A DNA stretch of 64,000 nt from Synechococcus sp. CBW1107 (GCF_015841355.1 NZ_CP064908.1:2852001-2916000), one strand, 5' to 3'. Positions 1 through 8,049 are shown, counted from the stretch's first letter. Notes: a model not told the origin generated them from the letters alone. Translations and numbers: made by a program.

Positions 1-295
1 TTACCGATGGCCTCCGGCCGGCTGCGTCTACTAGGCCGATACCAACGACACCCCGCGTAGCCGCGGGCTTCTCCGCAGGAGTGGCACCCTCCATCACCAT
101 CTGCCGTGATCTGCTCGATGAGGGCATCGCAGGTGGTGCCCGCGCCCGTGTTCCATCAAATCTGCGAGGCGCTCGACCTCCCCTGCGATCCTTCTGCTCT
201 GGAGGGCTGCGGCGGCTGTGCAGGCGGATGGGGTACGGGGAGGGGAGGGGGCGGCAGGCTGGGGTCTGGGCGAATGGCCGTTCAGCCCAGGCCGG
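1..295. other. no recognisable gene
   Basis: This stretch holds only short overlapping open frames with biased Arg/Pro/Gly composition and no family resemblance that I can see. It lies just beyond the end of a broken PIN toxin gene and is probably non-coding debris of the accessory island. Confidence 0.4.
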
Positions 296-599
296 TCAAC
301 CCGTGTCCGATCCCGTCCCCCCCGACGGCGTGCCAAGCCAGCTCTGAAAATCCAAAGGCGAAAGGATCAAGAGCGACGGGAGAGCCGATTTCACGGCCAG
401 CAGGTCGGCATCGCCGCTCACCAGGAGCGCCACCCCTGCGGTGAGCGCCAGATCCAGGAACACCTGATCATGAGAGTCACGAATCGAAGAGCCACTGGGG
501 AGGATGTCGCCCGGCCAGCTCTCACACCACGGCCAACACGCGAATCAGCTCACGGGCTGTGGGCCCCGCCAGTACGGGCCTGATGGCATCGCCTGTCAC
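296..599 (-). pseudogene. broken PIN-domain toxin gene
   Basis: The minus strand carries two pieces of a PIN-family ribonuclease toxin. A first piece reads AIRPVLAGPTARELIRVLA and then hits a stop. A second piece, in another frame, reads DSHDQVFLDLALTAGVALL and continues through SGDADLLAVKSALPSLLIL. These match the middle and C-terminal parts of PIN proteins of the 'putative toxin, PIN family' group. The N-terminal strand with the first catalytic Asp is missing, and sequence is lost between the two pieces. The start of the remnant overlaps the end of the upstream antitoxin, as in a normal TA pair. I infer an inactivated toxin beside a still open antitoxin gene. Confidence 0.6.
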
Positions 600-820
600 G
601 CCTGGCGTGCCCAGCCCACAGCGTCGGCCACATCCGCTTCCGTGATCCCCATCTCCGCAAGGCGCGTGCGCACGGCGATGGCGCCTCCCGGATGAACCGG
701 GGTGAGCACAATTCGGCCGTTCTCACAAGCCGCCTCGTAGTAGTCGGCGACGCCGGCTTGCTCCACCACAGCCTTGGGAAGGGTGAGCTGGTTCTTGCTG
801 GTGCGCTTCGCCAACACCAT
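596..820 (-). CDS. MazE/AbrB-like antitoxin
   Basis: A 74-residue protein of the SpoVT/AbrB swapped-hairpin class. Its N-terminal half carries KRTSKNQLTLPKAVVEQAG, the usual DNA-binding strand-turn-helix region of these antitoxins. The C-terminal half would bind the toxin. An upstream in-frame Met at 835 exists, but the Met at 820 sits closer to the conserved domain. The partner PIN toxin immediately downstream is broken, so this is an orphan or recently orphaned antitoxin. A near-perfect palindrome directly upstream (838-852) is a candidate autoregulatory operator. Confidence 0.7.
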   Translation of the reverse strand: MVLAKRTSKNQLTLPKAVVEQAGVADYYEAACENGRIVLTPVHPGGAIAVRTRLAEMGITEADVADAVGWARQA

Positions 821-837
821 CACCACCCGCCTCACTT

Positions 838-852
838 GGTAAGGAATTCTTA
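838..852. promoter_or_regulatory. operator-like palindrome upstream of antitoxin
   Basis: GTAAGGAATTCTTAC is an inverted repeat just upstream of the antitoxin start. A closely related palindrome precedes two other MazE-like antitoxins in the window (7,415 and 19,469), which supports a role as antitoxin-binding operator. This is inference from position and symmetry. Confidence 0.4.
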
Positions 853-1129
853 CTTTTAGTCATGGATCGCTACGATCGGGAGGCGCTGGTGGTCATGCGA
901 GAGCCAGTCACAGGGTGATGGCGGCAGCAGTGTGGTCTGCTCAGGCTGCCAGGGGCGGAAGGACTTGCGCTTGTGCATGCCCCATTCTCTCGCCCAGATC
1001 CATTGCAGTCACAAGGATCTGAGCAGCTTCATGGCGGTCTGTGGAGAGGCTGCGGGTGACCTATGCGCGACAGGCTCCTTGTAGCGGTTGGGTTTCGACG
1101 CCAAGGCGCTCGTTGAATTCGTGTTTGGA

Positions 1130-1466
1130 AACGTCGTTGGCCTGATCGCTCTTTTTCCTCCGATGTCCACGTCACCCTCCCCCGCCGCCAGCTCCCTCTC
1201 CAGCAGCAATAGGGCGTCTGGCTCATCGCTCCCTCCCTTCCGCTTGTTGTTGCGGATGCTCAACTGGCGGCGCGATCCCGCCGCTGAACAGCGTTCGATA
1301 CAGGTCGAGAGAGTGCTCGCATTGCTCAACCGGATACACTCCCAGCTCGACATGATCGAGGCCGACTTGCCTTCCAGCTCGACCCCTCCGCCAACAATCG
1401 CCGCAAACTCCAGCGACTGTTGGACCTGCTCAATTGCTCTGAGCTGACTGAGCTCTATCGCGGCTG
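1130..1466 (+). pseudogene. relic of membrane/coiled-coil repeat family, copy 1
   Basis: Read across frames, this stretch encodes a degenerate version of the small membrane plus coiled-coil family seen at 1,809, 6,184, 15,241 and 18,328. The N-terminal part gives a VVGLIALF-like membrane segment. The C-terminal part reads RGRLAFQLDPSANNRRKLQR and ends in ELTELYRG before a stop. Internal stops and frame changes show it is dead. It is a diverged tandem copy of 1,809-2,157; both copies lie antisense next to remnants of an rmlD C-terminus. Confidence 0.55.
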
Positions 1467-1469
1467 AGG

Positions 1470-1720
1470 TCATATCACCATCTCCAACAACTGCCGCAGG
1501 GCCTGTCGCCAGGGGGTTGGGGACAGGCCGAGGGCCCGGCGGCGGCTGGAGGAGCAATTCAGCAGGGAATAGCTGGGGCGCTGGGCGGGCAGCCCACCTG
1601 ATCTTCCACCACCCCGAGGGACTGGCCGCTGGCGCCGGGCTCGCGGTGCAGCCGCAGCTGGGTGATGGGCCTGGGGCTGGCTGGAGGCACGGGCGAGGCG
1701 ATCAAGGCGTGGTGGAGTAC
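1470..1720 (-). pseudogene. rmlD C-terminal relic
   Basis: The minus strand encodes the end of dTDP-4-dehydrorhamnose reductase: RPSYSLLNCSSSRRRALGLS followed by PTPWRQALRQLLEMV. Upstream of it, in another frame, is the SLGVVEDQVGCPPSA region typical of the middle of RmlD. The pieces are frameshifted. They belong to the ruined minus-strand rhamnose cluster and are separated from the RmlD N-terminal relic at 2,160-2,530 by a copy of the membrane/coiled-coil family. Confidence 0.6.
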
Positions 1721-1808
1721 TGGTGTAATTAGCTGGTGGTTGTCGGGATCTGGATGCGCCGCCGCCCTGGTGGCGGCTGGGGTTCGATGGCAATGCCCTG
1801 CTGGAAGC

Positions 1809-2157
1809 CGTCGTTGGAACAGTTGTTGGCCTGATTGCTCTGTTTTCTTCCTATGACCACATCAACCTCCCAGAACGAGCTCTCCCGCTCCAGCAGCAAT
1901 GGGGCGTCTGGCTTATCGCTCTCTCCCTTCCGCTCGTTTTTGCGGATGCTCAACTGGCGGCGTGATCCCGCCGCCGAACAGCGCAGGATGCAGCTCGAGA
2001 AAGAGCTCGCGTTGCTGAGCTGGATGCACTCCGAGCTCGACTTGATCGAGGCCGACTTGCCTTCCAGCTCGACCCCTCCGCAGGCAATCGCCGCAAACTC
2101 CAGCGACTGCTGAGCCTGTTCAACAGCCCAGAGATGGCTGAGCTCTATCGCGGTTGA
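1809..2157 (+). pseudogene. relic of membrane/coiled-coil repeat family, copy 2
   Basis: Best preserved example of one subtype of the family. One frame gives VVGLIALFSSYDHINLPERA followed by a second hydrophobic stretch ending ADAQLAA and a stop. A second frame continues with a charged coiled coil (AARERARVAELDALRARL) and the tail NRRKLQRLLSLFNSPEMAEL ending YRG. The hydrophobic part aligns with the VVLITFFTSYSHVDLL segment of the copies at 6,184 and 15,241. At least one frameshift disrupts it. Function of the family is unknown; the architecture suggests a membrane-anchored coiled-coil protein. Confidence 0.55.
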
Positions 2158-2159
2158 GC

Positions 2160-2530
2160 TCATCCCACCGCCTCCAGCAGGGAATAGCTGGGGCGCTTGG
2201 CCAGCTCGCCCACAGCCACGGCCACAGCCTTGGTGGGCCGTAGGCGCCGAGGGGATCACGGCCCTGCTCGGGCCGGTAGGGGCTGCCCTGCTGGCCGTTG
2301 AACACGAAATCCGTGCTCACCTGCAGCAACCGCCCGCCCGTCTCCACCAGCGCTTCCGCGAAGGCCCGCGGCGCGCCGCCGTTCACGGCGGTGTAGGCGC
2401 CACCATTGAGCACCCAGTCGGGGCGGTGCTCGAGCACAGCAGCCCGGCAGGCGGCGGCATCGGCGAGATCCAGAGCCAGGAGCCCTTGGCCACCGACTCC
2501 TTCACCGCTGCGGCTGGTGGCGATCAACTA
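2160..2530 (-). pseudogene. rmlD (dTDP-4-dehydrorhamnose reductase) pseudogene
   Basis: The minus strand encodes LALDLADAAACRAAVLEHRP and VSTDFVFNG, both typical of RmlD. The N-terminal Rossmann motif is missing, and the loop after GAYTAV lacks the usual segment. After DPLGAYG the frame breaks and jumps to a short KRPSYSLLEAVG tail. The enzyme would catalyse the last step of dTDP-L-rhamnose synthesis, but this copy cannot be functional. An intact rmlD is at 31,201. Confidence 0.75.
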
Positions 2531-2599
2531 TCAGGATTGCTGTTGTCACGGGCTGACTAGGGTGTGTTGGAAGCTTTTGATCCAAGCGAGGCTGCGGGC

Positions 2600-2809
2600 G
2601 TGAGCGCTTACACCGCTGTTGTGAAGCAGGACGGCGACTGGTGGATCGGCTGGGTGGAAGAGGTGCCGGGCGTGAATGCCCAGGAACGAACCCGTGAACG
2701 GCTGGTGGTTGCGCTGAAGGCGGTGCTGCAGGAAGCCCTGGAGATGAACCGCGCCGAAGCCCGTGCTGCTGCAGGCAGCTCCTACGAGGAGCTGGCGCTG
2801 GCCCTGTGA
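2600..2809 (+). CDS. hicB: HicB-family antitoxin
   Basis: A 69-residue HicB-like antitoxin with the conserved opening VSAYTAVVKQDGDWWIGWVE and a helical end. It would neutralise the HicA mRNA interferase encoded next door. I chose the GTG at 2,600 because HicB homologues start at this point; a GTG at 2,564 would add 12 residues. Its stop overlaps the start of hicA by 4 bp, so the two are co-translated. The pair sits between the ruined rmlD and rmlB genes, in the opposite orientation to both. Confidence 0.8.
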   Translation: MSAYTAVVKQDGDWWIGWVEEVPGVNAQERTRERLVVALKAVLQEALEMNRAEARAAAGSSYEELALAL

Positions 2810-2991
2810 AACGCAGGGATCTGCTTCGCCATCTCAGCCAGCACGGCTGCACCCTCTTGCGAGAAGGCGGCAACCACTCTTGGTGGCACCAGCCCGAGCT
2901 CAACAGGCGCAGTGCCATCCCCAGGCACACTGAAATCAAGGAGCTTCTCGTGCGCAAGATCTGTTCCGATCTGGGAATCCCCCGGCCTTGA
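2806..2991 (+). CDS. hicA: HicA-family mRNA interferase toxin
   Basis: A 61-residue HicA-type toxin with the double-stranded RNA-binding-like fold. It opens MKRRDLLRHLSQHGCTLLRE, and the GGNHSWW segment holds the presumed catalytic His. The family cleaves mRNA when released from HicB. It starts on a GTG inside the hicB stop (4-bp overlap). Length is normal for HicA, so the module looks intact. The gene order is antitoxin first, the reverse of the hicAB pair at 4,087. Confidence 0.8.
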   Translation: MKRRDLLRHLSQHGCTLLREGGNHSWWHQPELNRRSAIPRHTEIKELLVRKICSDLGIPRP

Positions 2992-3026
2992 GCCATCTGT
3001 CCAACTGATCCCATCGGGGGAGGTCA

Positions 3027-3990
3027 TCACCCGGTTGCCCTTGCCGCTGACCCTGATGGCAACAACCAGCCCAGCTCGCTGCTGATCCGGGTTGGATCAA
3101 TCGCGTAACGCCGGTCGTGACCAGGGCGATCCGTCACCGGCGTGACCAGGAGGCTGTGGGGGGCACCAGCGGGCAGCAGGTCATCGAGCGCACTGCAGAT
3201 CGCCTCCACCACCTGCTTGTTGGTGCGCTCGCTGGCTGTTCCATTTGAACCGGATCCGCCCACGCAATAGCTGCGGCCGAGCTGGCCCTGGGTGGCTGCC
3301 AGCAACAGGGCGTCAGCGTGGTCGTCCACGTAGAGCCAGTAGCGCACGTTGGCGCCATCGCCATAGAGGGGGATCGGTTCGCCTGCGGCGGCCTTGAGGA
3401 TCACCACCGGGATCAGCTTCTCGGGGAACTGCCAGGGGCCGTAGTTGTTGGAGCAGTTGGTGAGCACCACCGGCAGGCCGTAGGTGTGGTGCCAGGCGTT
3501 CACCAGGTGGTCGCTGGCGACCTTGCTGGCCGAATAGGGGCTGCGCGGGTCGTAGGGGGTGGTTTCCGAGAAGCGGCCCGAGGGGCCCAGGGAGCCGAAC
3601 ACCTCATCGGTGGAGATGTGGTGGAAGCGGAAGCCAGCCTGGCGCTCCTGAGGCAGGCCTTCCCAGTGGGCGCGCACCTCCTGCAGCAGCTGGAAGGTAC
3701 CGCTCACGTTGCTGCCGATGAAAGCAGCGGGCCCCTCGATGGAGCGGTCGACGTGGCTTTCGGCCGCTAGGTGCAGCACCAGGTCGGGGTCGGCCTGCCG
3801 CACCGCCGCTGCCGTGGCCTCGGCGTCAGTGAGGTCCACCCGCAGCAGGGTGTGGCGCTCAGCCGCCTGGGGCAGCGCCTCGATGCTGGTGAGGTCGCTG
3901 GCGTAGCCGCACTTGTCGAGGTTGAACACCAGGGCGTCGCTGTCTGTCAGCAAGCGGCGCACCACCCCCCCAGTGTCAGCAGGATCTTCA
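3027..3990 (-). pseudogene. rmlB (dTDP-glucose 4,6-dehydratase) pseudogene
   Basis: Most of an RmlB is readable: HLAAESHVDRSIEGP, STDEVFGS, the YDPRSPYSASK active-site Tyr/Lys region, and NCSNNYGPWQFPEKLIPV. The N-terminal nucleotide-binding loop is destroyed: after MKILLT the sequence collapses into a run of G and shifts frame, so the GxxGxxG motif is absent. The C-terminus also ends early after SELGW. The open frame extends upstream to 4,415 only because of this shift. It is part of the dead rhamnose cluster; the functional rmlB is at 32,501. Confidence 0.8.
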
Positions 3991-4086
3991 TGGCTGGGCC
4001 TCCTTCTCAGAGTTCCGTGATCGCACGGAAGCCAAGCGCAGCCACAAAGGGCAACACTGACCCTCGAGACCAGCAGCACTTGTGGT

Positions 4087-4278
4087 GTGAAGATCCGCGA
4101 GGTGATCAAGCAACTGGAGCTTGCGGGCTGGGTGCTGGTGGCCACAAGGGGGAGCCACAGGCAATTCAAACATCCCCAAAGGCCTGGGCGCGTTACAGTT
4201 GCTGGAAAGCCCAGCGACGATCTCGCGCCAGGCACCCTCAAAAGTATTGCCAAGCAATCCGGAGTGCCCCTGCCATGA
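4087..4278 (+). CDS. hicA: HicA-family mRNA interferase toxin
   Basis: A 63-residue HicA protein: MKIREVIKQLELAGWVLVAT followed by RGSHRQFKHP, which contains the catalytic His of the family, and GKPSDDLAPGTLKSIAKQSG. It starts on GTG and ends in an ATGA overlap with hicB. The toxin-first order is the commonest HicAB arrangement. The module lies between the dead rmlB and rmlC genes. Confidence 0.85.
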   Translation: MKIREVIKQLELAGWVLVATRGSHRQFKHPQRPGRVTVAGKPSDDLAPGTLKSIAKQSGVPLP

Positions 4279-4487
4279 GCCAATCGTTTGCCGTGGTGAT
4301 CGAGGAAGCCGATCACAACTTTTCGGCTTACGTTCCTGATCTTCCAGGTTGCGTGGCCACCGGCGCATCTCGCGATGCTGTACTGGCTGAGATTCGAGAA
4401 GCCATTGCCTTTCACCTGGAAGGCCTGAGAGCCGATGCCGAGCCCCAGCCGCTCGTGCGCTCAAGTGTGGCCACTGTTCAGGTATAA
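4275..4487 (+). CDS. hicB: HicB-family antitoxin
   Basis: A 70-residue antitoxin with the classic HicB pattern FAVVIEEADHNFSAYVPDLP, GCVATGASRDAVLAEIREAI and AFHLEGL. The degenerate RNase H-like fold of HicB would mask the HicA active site. The start codon overlaps the hicA stop (ATGA). The longer open frame reaching back to 3,771 is a shadow of the rmlB pseudogene and is not used here. Confidence 0.85.
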   Translation: MSQSFAVVIEEADHNFSAYVPDLPGCVATGASRDAVLAEIREAIAFHLEGLRADAEPQPLVRSSVATVQV

Positions 4488-4496
4488 CCGGAACCG

Positions 4497-4970
4497 CCCT
4501 CATCACGCAAATACCTCCCCGGCGGCAACGGCCTCGGCAAAGCTGGGGGCGGCGGCATCCTTCTCAGCCAGCGCAGGGAGCGTTCGCAGCTTTTGCTCCA
4601 GAAGCCGCTGGCCTTGTAGAGCACCTCAGCCGTCTCACTCAGGGTGAGGAAGCCATGGCCAAAGCCCACCGGCACCCACAGCTGCTGCTGGTTGGCGGCG
4701 CTGAGTTCGGCCCCCACCCACTGGCCAAAGGTGGCTGAGCTGCGGCGCAGGTCCACCGCCACATCAAAGATCGCCCCAGCCGTGCAGCGCACCAGCTTGC
4801 CCTGGGGTTCGGGTTCCAGCTGGTGGTGGAGGCCGTGCAGCACGCCGCGGCTGGAGCGGGAGTGGTTGTCCTGCACAAAGGTGGTGGCTGTGCCCACGGC
4901 CTGATCAAAGCGGCGCTGGTTCCAGCTCTCGTAGAAGAAGCCGCGATCGTCGCCAAACAGCTGGCGGTGC
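4497..4970 (-). pseudogene. rmlC (dTDP-4-dehydrorhamnose 3,5-epimerase) pseudogene
   Basis: The minus strand reads FGDDRGFFYESWNQRRFDQA, RGVLHGLHHQ, GKLVRCTAGAIFDVAVDLRR and PVGFGHGFLTLSET, all characteristic of the RmlC cupin. Two lesions are visible. The N-terminus has no start and merges with the rmlA tail. The end jumps from ERSLRW directly to LAEKDAAAPSFAEAVAAGEV in another frame, losing the intervening segment. The intact epimerase gene is at 33,576. Confidence 0.75.
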
Positions 4971-4979
4971 TGAGCGGCT

Positions 4980-5112
4980 CAACCTGCATGGGGCGTCTCC
5001 AACAGCTGCAGCAGGTAGCTGCCACAACCACTCTTGCGTAGCGGTGTGGCCAGCGCTTCCAGCTGCCCATCGCTGATCCAGCCCTGGCGCCAGGCCACCT
5101 CACTCCTCGGCT
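4980..5112 (-). pseudogene. rmlA C-terminal fragment
   Basis: Only the last forty or so residues of glucose-1-phosphate thymidylyltransferase remain: [20 protein letters not shown] then LRKSGCGSYLLQLLE. The intact rmlA at 30,294 ends with a matching stretch. The break at about 5,112 joins this fragment to a PIN-toxin fragment on the other strand, marking a deletion or insertion boundary. Confidence 0.75.
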
Positions 5113-5116
5113 TCAC

Positions 5117-5299
5117 TTGGATCGTGAACAGGCTGAACTCGATCGCGAGGCCTTCCGTCGTTATGGCCAAGGACGTCATCGGGCTGGGCTGAACTTCGGC
5201 GATTGTTTGTCCTACGCCCTGGCCAAGTGGCTCGCTGAACCGTTGCTGTTCAAAGGTGACGGCTTCTGCCACACCGATCTCCAGCCCGCCTGCTCAGCG
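5117..5299 (+). pseudogene. VapC-type toxin C-terminal fragment
   Basis: The plus strand encodes [40 protein letters not shown] and [14 protein letters not shown], the C-terminal half of a VapC ribonuclease with the conserved GDC/SYALA helix. The N-terminal half, including the first catalytic Asp, is missing, and no antitoxin gene is adjacent. It is a dead remnant abutting the rmlA fragment. Confidence 0.65.
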
Positions 5300-5513
5300 T
5301 CATCACACCGGTGACACCCTCGCCCTGGCACCCCAACACCCTGGCCTGCACACGGCCCTCTCGCTGCTCCAACGCCTTCATCCCCTGCCGGGGGGGCCTC
5401 CACCAGCCTCAAGCCCAGCCACGCACGCTCCCGTCACCGCCTGAGCTTCGACTGGTACTCCCTGTCTGGGCAGCTCCGCCCTCTGGCTGGCGCGCCGCTG
5501 GTCTCAGGCGGAA

Positions 5514-6010
5514 GTGGTGGTGCTCGTGCAACGTCCGCTCGACCGTGAGGCCATCGCGCGCCCGATCCTGACGGCCCTGCTGCATCTCGATGCCGACCTC
5601 GTGGACATGGCCGCTCAGCTCTCCGGTGAGACGGTGCTGGAGCCAGGGCTGGTGGCTTTCAACGGCGAATGGCAGTTCCCCGCCTCTACCTCAGCAACTT
5701 CCGTGATCTGATTCTCAGCAGCCTCGCGGGCCAGCTCGGCGCTCTGATCCATGGCAACGACGGCTGGTTCCACGCGGAGGATCCCCGTGCCATGGTCACC
5801 GGCCCCAACACCATCCGCCTCTGGGAAGCCATCGGCTCCGGCGCCATTCCGATCATCCTCTCGGATACATTCCGCCCCCCCGTCCCCCGGCCCCCGCCTG
5901 CTCTGGGACGACGCCCTGTTCTTCCTGCCCGACAACGCCCAGGCTGTGTTGGCCATCCCCCAGCTCACCAAGCAGTGCGCCGCCGGCCCCAGCTGCTCGC
6001 CGCCTCTGGC
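5514..6010 (+). pseudogene. exostosin-like glycosyltransferase relic
   Basis: The core GPNTIRLWEAIGSGAIPIIL followed by SDTFRPP is the hallmark of exostosin-domain (GT47-like) proteins. The reading frame then breaks at a run of seven C near 5,876-5,882 and continues in another frame as LLWDDALFFLPDNAQAVLAI. The upstream portion (5,514-5,711) is open in a third frame and not clearly assignable. This is a transferase C-terminus inactivated by at least one homopolymer frameshift. It belongs with the dead glycan genes of the island. Confidence 0.6.
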
Positions 6011-6183
6011 AGCGCTAGTCCCCCGACACCTTCATCACCGCTGCACGAACCCCTCTGCAACCTGATGAGCGGGTCTGCCCGCTGCTGGCAGTCACGTGGC
6101 CAATCCGTGAAACCACGGATGCATGCGCTCATGATACAGACGCACTATCAGTGGATCGATTTTGGCTTGGCGTCGCTACGGTC

Positions 6184-6680
6184 ATGGCAGAGAACGATGC
6201 GCCGGTTTCCTCGGCTCAGCCCGATCCGTTTCCTTTCCTTGATCGCGCTGGTTCTGCCTCCCTTGTCGGCGGCTGCCTGGTCGTTCTGATCACGTTCTTG
6301 ACCTCCTACAGCCATGTCGATCTCCTCGGGATCCACTTCAACGTCAATCAGCAAATCGGAATTCCTGTCCTCCTTGTCGCCGTGGCGGCGCTGGTTGGCG
6401 AAGACGAAGTCTTCTCCGAAGGAGTAGTTAAACTGGCATCCAACGATCGATGCGCAGATCAGGGCGCTCGAGAGCGAGAGGCGAACGTAGCCGAAGGCCG
6501 GCGAAGCCGTAGCTGCTCGAGAGAGAGAACAAGCGGCTCGCCGATCTCGAATCCAGGCTCGTAGACGAAGTCTTCTCAGAATGAGTTGCCTTGTTGCTCA
6601 GTGCCGATTCCTCCTCTCAGACACCGCCCTCAACCGGTTCCAGCTGAGTGAAGCCTTGGCCGTGTTGATGGAAGAGATCA
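6184..6680 (+). pseudogene. membrane/coiled-coil repeat family, copy 3
   Basis: Translation from the ATG at 6,184 gives MAENDAPVSSAQPDPFPFLD, then two hydrophobic stretches around LVGGCLVVLITFLTSYSHVD and IGIPVLLVAVAALVG, ending at 6,564 (126 residues). The coiled-coil part (HPTIDAQIRALESERR) is readable only in a different frame and hits a stop. A third frame carries EALAVLMEEIKPSES at the end. The start context ACGGTCATGGCAGAGAAC recurs in other copies at 7,552 and 18,328. Orientation is convergent with the downstream PemK/MazE-like module. The protein is unknown; the first half could still be expressed as a small membrane protein. Confidence 0.5.
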
Positions 6681-6798
6681 AGCCGTCTGAATCCTGAGCT
6701 TGGCTGAAGTCTGCCGATACGGCAGAGGCGATTGGCAGCGACCCCGATAACCCCCGTAGCATGTTTATGTCTATCGCAGAATGTTGGCGTGGCATCGC

Positions 6799-7143
6799 TC
6801 AGGTCCTGGAGGGCAGCAGCTTGCCCAGCTGGGCCGACACACCGGCGCAATCAGCGGCGGCCAGAGCGCCCAGGCCCCCCAACACCAATCGCTCATCAAG
6901 GGTGAACAGCTTGAAGCGCACCAGGCAGGGTTGGGGCAGGCCTGCGGCCTTGAGATCTTCAAGGGGCCAATCGAGGGGCCACGAGGATTGCCGCGCTGAT
7001 GTGATCATCGCCAGCAGCAGATGGCCACAGCCTCGCTGGAAGCCAGGCTGTGAGAGCACCAACGCCGGCCGCTGCTTCTGGTCCTGCCGATCCGTGAATG
7101 GGAACGGCACCCGCACCACCGTGTACCTCTCGAGGGCGCTCAC
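6799..7143 (-). CDS. PemK/MazF-like toxin
   Basis: A 114-residue PemK-like endoribonuclease: RYTVVRVPFPFTDRQDQKQR, PALVLS and LLLAMITSA match the CcdB/PemK fold and its RNA-binding loops. It starts on GTG and overlaps the antitoxin stop by 4 bp. An almost identical module exists at 18,853-19,418, with only scattered substitutions in the toxin. The module looks intact and would form a self-regulated operon with the upstream antitoxin. Confidence 0.8.
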   Translation of the reverse strand: MSALERYTVVRVPFPFTDRQDQKQRPALVLSQPGFQRGCGHLLLAMITSARQSSWPLDWPLEDLKAAGLPQPCLVRFKLFTLDERLVLGGLGALAAADCAGVSAQLGKLLPSRT

Positions 7144-7364
7144 AGATCGCGGAACGCCTCCTCATCCGCCGGGCTGCTCCAATCGCTCAGGCTGCTGTCC
7201 AGCCCCTGGAGATAGGCCAGATCCAATGGCGCCACCGCTCGCACCCGCACCGAGCCATCCTCCAGCTCCCAACTGAGCTGGTCGCCCTGTCGCAATCCCA
7301 GGGCCTCACGCACGGCCTTCGGCACCGTGACCTGCCCCTTGGCGGTGAGTGTGGCGACGTCCAT
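7140..7364 (-). CDS. MazE/AbrB-like antitoxin
   Basis: A 74-residue antitoxin with MDVATLTAKGQVTVPKAVRE, ALGLRQGDQLSWELEDGSVR and a C-terminal toxin-binding tail. The ATG at 7,364 places the conserved hairpin at the N-terminus; an upstream Met at 7,391 would add nine atypical residues. It precedes and overlaps the PemK-like toxin gene. A palindrome lies about 50 bp upstream (7,415-7,429). Confidence 0.8.
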   Translation of the reverse strand: MDVATLTAKGQVTVPKAVREALGLRQGDQLSWELEDGSVRVRAVAPLDLAYLQGLDSSLSDWSSPADEEAFRDL

Positions 7365-7414
7365 CGGTGGCCAACCAGTCCCTGGCCTCACCTTAGGCCA
7401 GATCCCTCCTTGTC

Positions 7415-7429
7415 GTAAGGCGTCCTTGC
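7415..7429. promoter_or_regulatory. operator-like palindrome
   Basis: GTAAGGCGTCCTTGC is upstream of the MazE-like antitoxin. The homologous site at 19,469 is a perfect 6-3-6 palindrome, so this copy differs by one base. It is a candidate binding site for the TA complex. Confidence 0.4.
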
Positions 7430-7551
7430 GGGCTTACACCATGGTCGAACAGGCCGAGCGCTTGGGGCCACTCCGTGAAATCACGGATGCATTCACTCCT
7501 TGTACTGACGTACTATCAGTGGATCGATCTGGGCTTGCCGTCGCTACGGTC

Positions 7552-7665
7552 ATGGCAGAGAACGAAGCGCCGGTTCCCTAGGCTCAGCCCGATCCGTTTC
7601 CTTGCCGATTCCTCCTCTCAGGCACCGCCCGCAACCGGCACCAGTTGAGTTGGGTCCCCGCACAG
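7552..7665 (+). pseudogene. membrane/coiled-coil repeat family, copy 4 (internally deleted)
   Basis: It keeps the upstream region and start of the family (ATGGCAGAGAACGAAGCGCC) up to the codons for DPFP. It then jumps to the 3'-end sequence TGCCGATTCCTCCTCTCAG found near 6,600 in copy 3. About 400 bp between these points is missing, so both the membrane and the coiled-coil parts are gone. Confidence 0.55.
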
Positions 7666-7674
7666 TCCTCAAGG

Positions 7675-7929
7675 ATGTTTCACGGGAGGCTGAAGATTCA
7701 GCTGCAGGGCATCAGCGAAGTCCATGCCTTGACGGTGGACATCCAGAGCCTACCTCACGAGATTGTCCTGCTCAAGATGCAGGTGGCGAATCGCAAGCAC
7801 CACCGTGATCGGCACAAAACAGGCCGAGCTGGCATCAATCAGAGCAGCGGCCAGTTCGGCCTGGGCGGGATCGTCGTTCACCAGCAGACGCACCAAGACG
7901 TTGGTGTCCAGAGCCACAGGCAGGGTCAT
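7675..7929 (-). pseudogene. VapC-type toxin pseudogene
   Basis: The N-terminal piece MTLPVALDTNVLVRLLVNDD holds the first catalytic Asp of a PIN nuclease and continues to FVPITVVL. It then reaches a stop at 7,750. A later piece in another frame reads YRQGMDFADAL-like sequence (HRQGMDFADALQLNLQPPV), the region of the third acidic residue. The middle is deleted. The start overlaps the end of an antitoxin remnant. Confidence 0.65.
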
Positions 7930-8049
7930 GGCTTGGCCAACAGCGCCGGATCCATCGCTTCCAGATCCAGTGCCGGGCCCTGAGAGCCCGTGCAACCGAT
8001 CAAGCTTCTGGCGGAGCTGGTCTTTGCGCGATCCTGCGGAATCAGGCGA
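7926..8049 (-). pseudogene. antitoxin C-terminal remnant
   Basis: The minus strand encodes LRLIPQDRAKTSSARSL and SQGPALDLEAMDPALLAKP, resembling the C-terminal half of AbrB-type VapB antitoxins that precede such VapC genes. The N-terminal DNA-binding half is not visible. It overlaps the vapC remnant by 4 bp, as in an intact operon. Confidence 0.45.

Noticed and set aside
1009-2259. Minus-strand open frames of 182 and 176 codons
   Set aside because: They are shadows of the plus-strand coiled-coil family relics: the plus frames keep coiled-coil and NRRKLQRLL-type sequence in both copies, whereas the minus frames are Ser-rich without a recognisable family.
3771-4274. Upstream extension of the HicB frame
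   Set aside because: It is antisense to the rmlB relic and to hicA; the real start at 4,275 overlaps the hicA stop.
4000-4415. N-terminal extension of the rmlB open frame
   Set aside because: It arises only because the frameshift near MKILLT joins the rmlB frame to unrelated sequence antisense to hicA.
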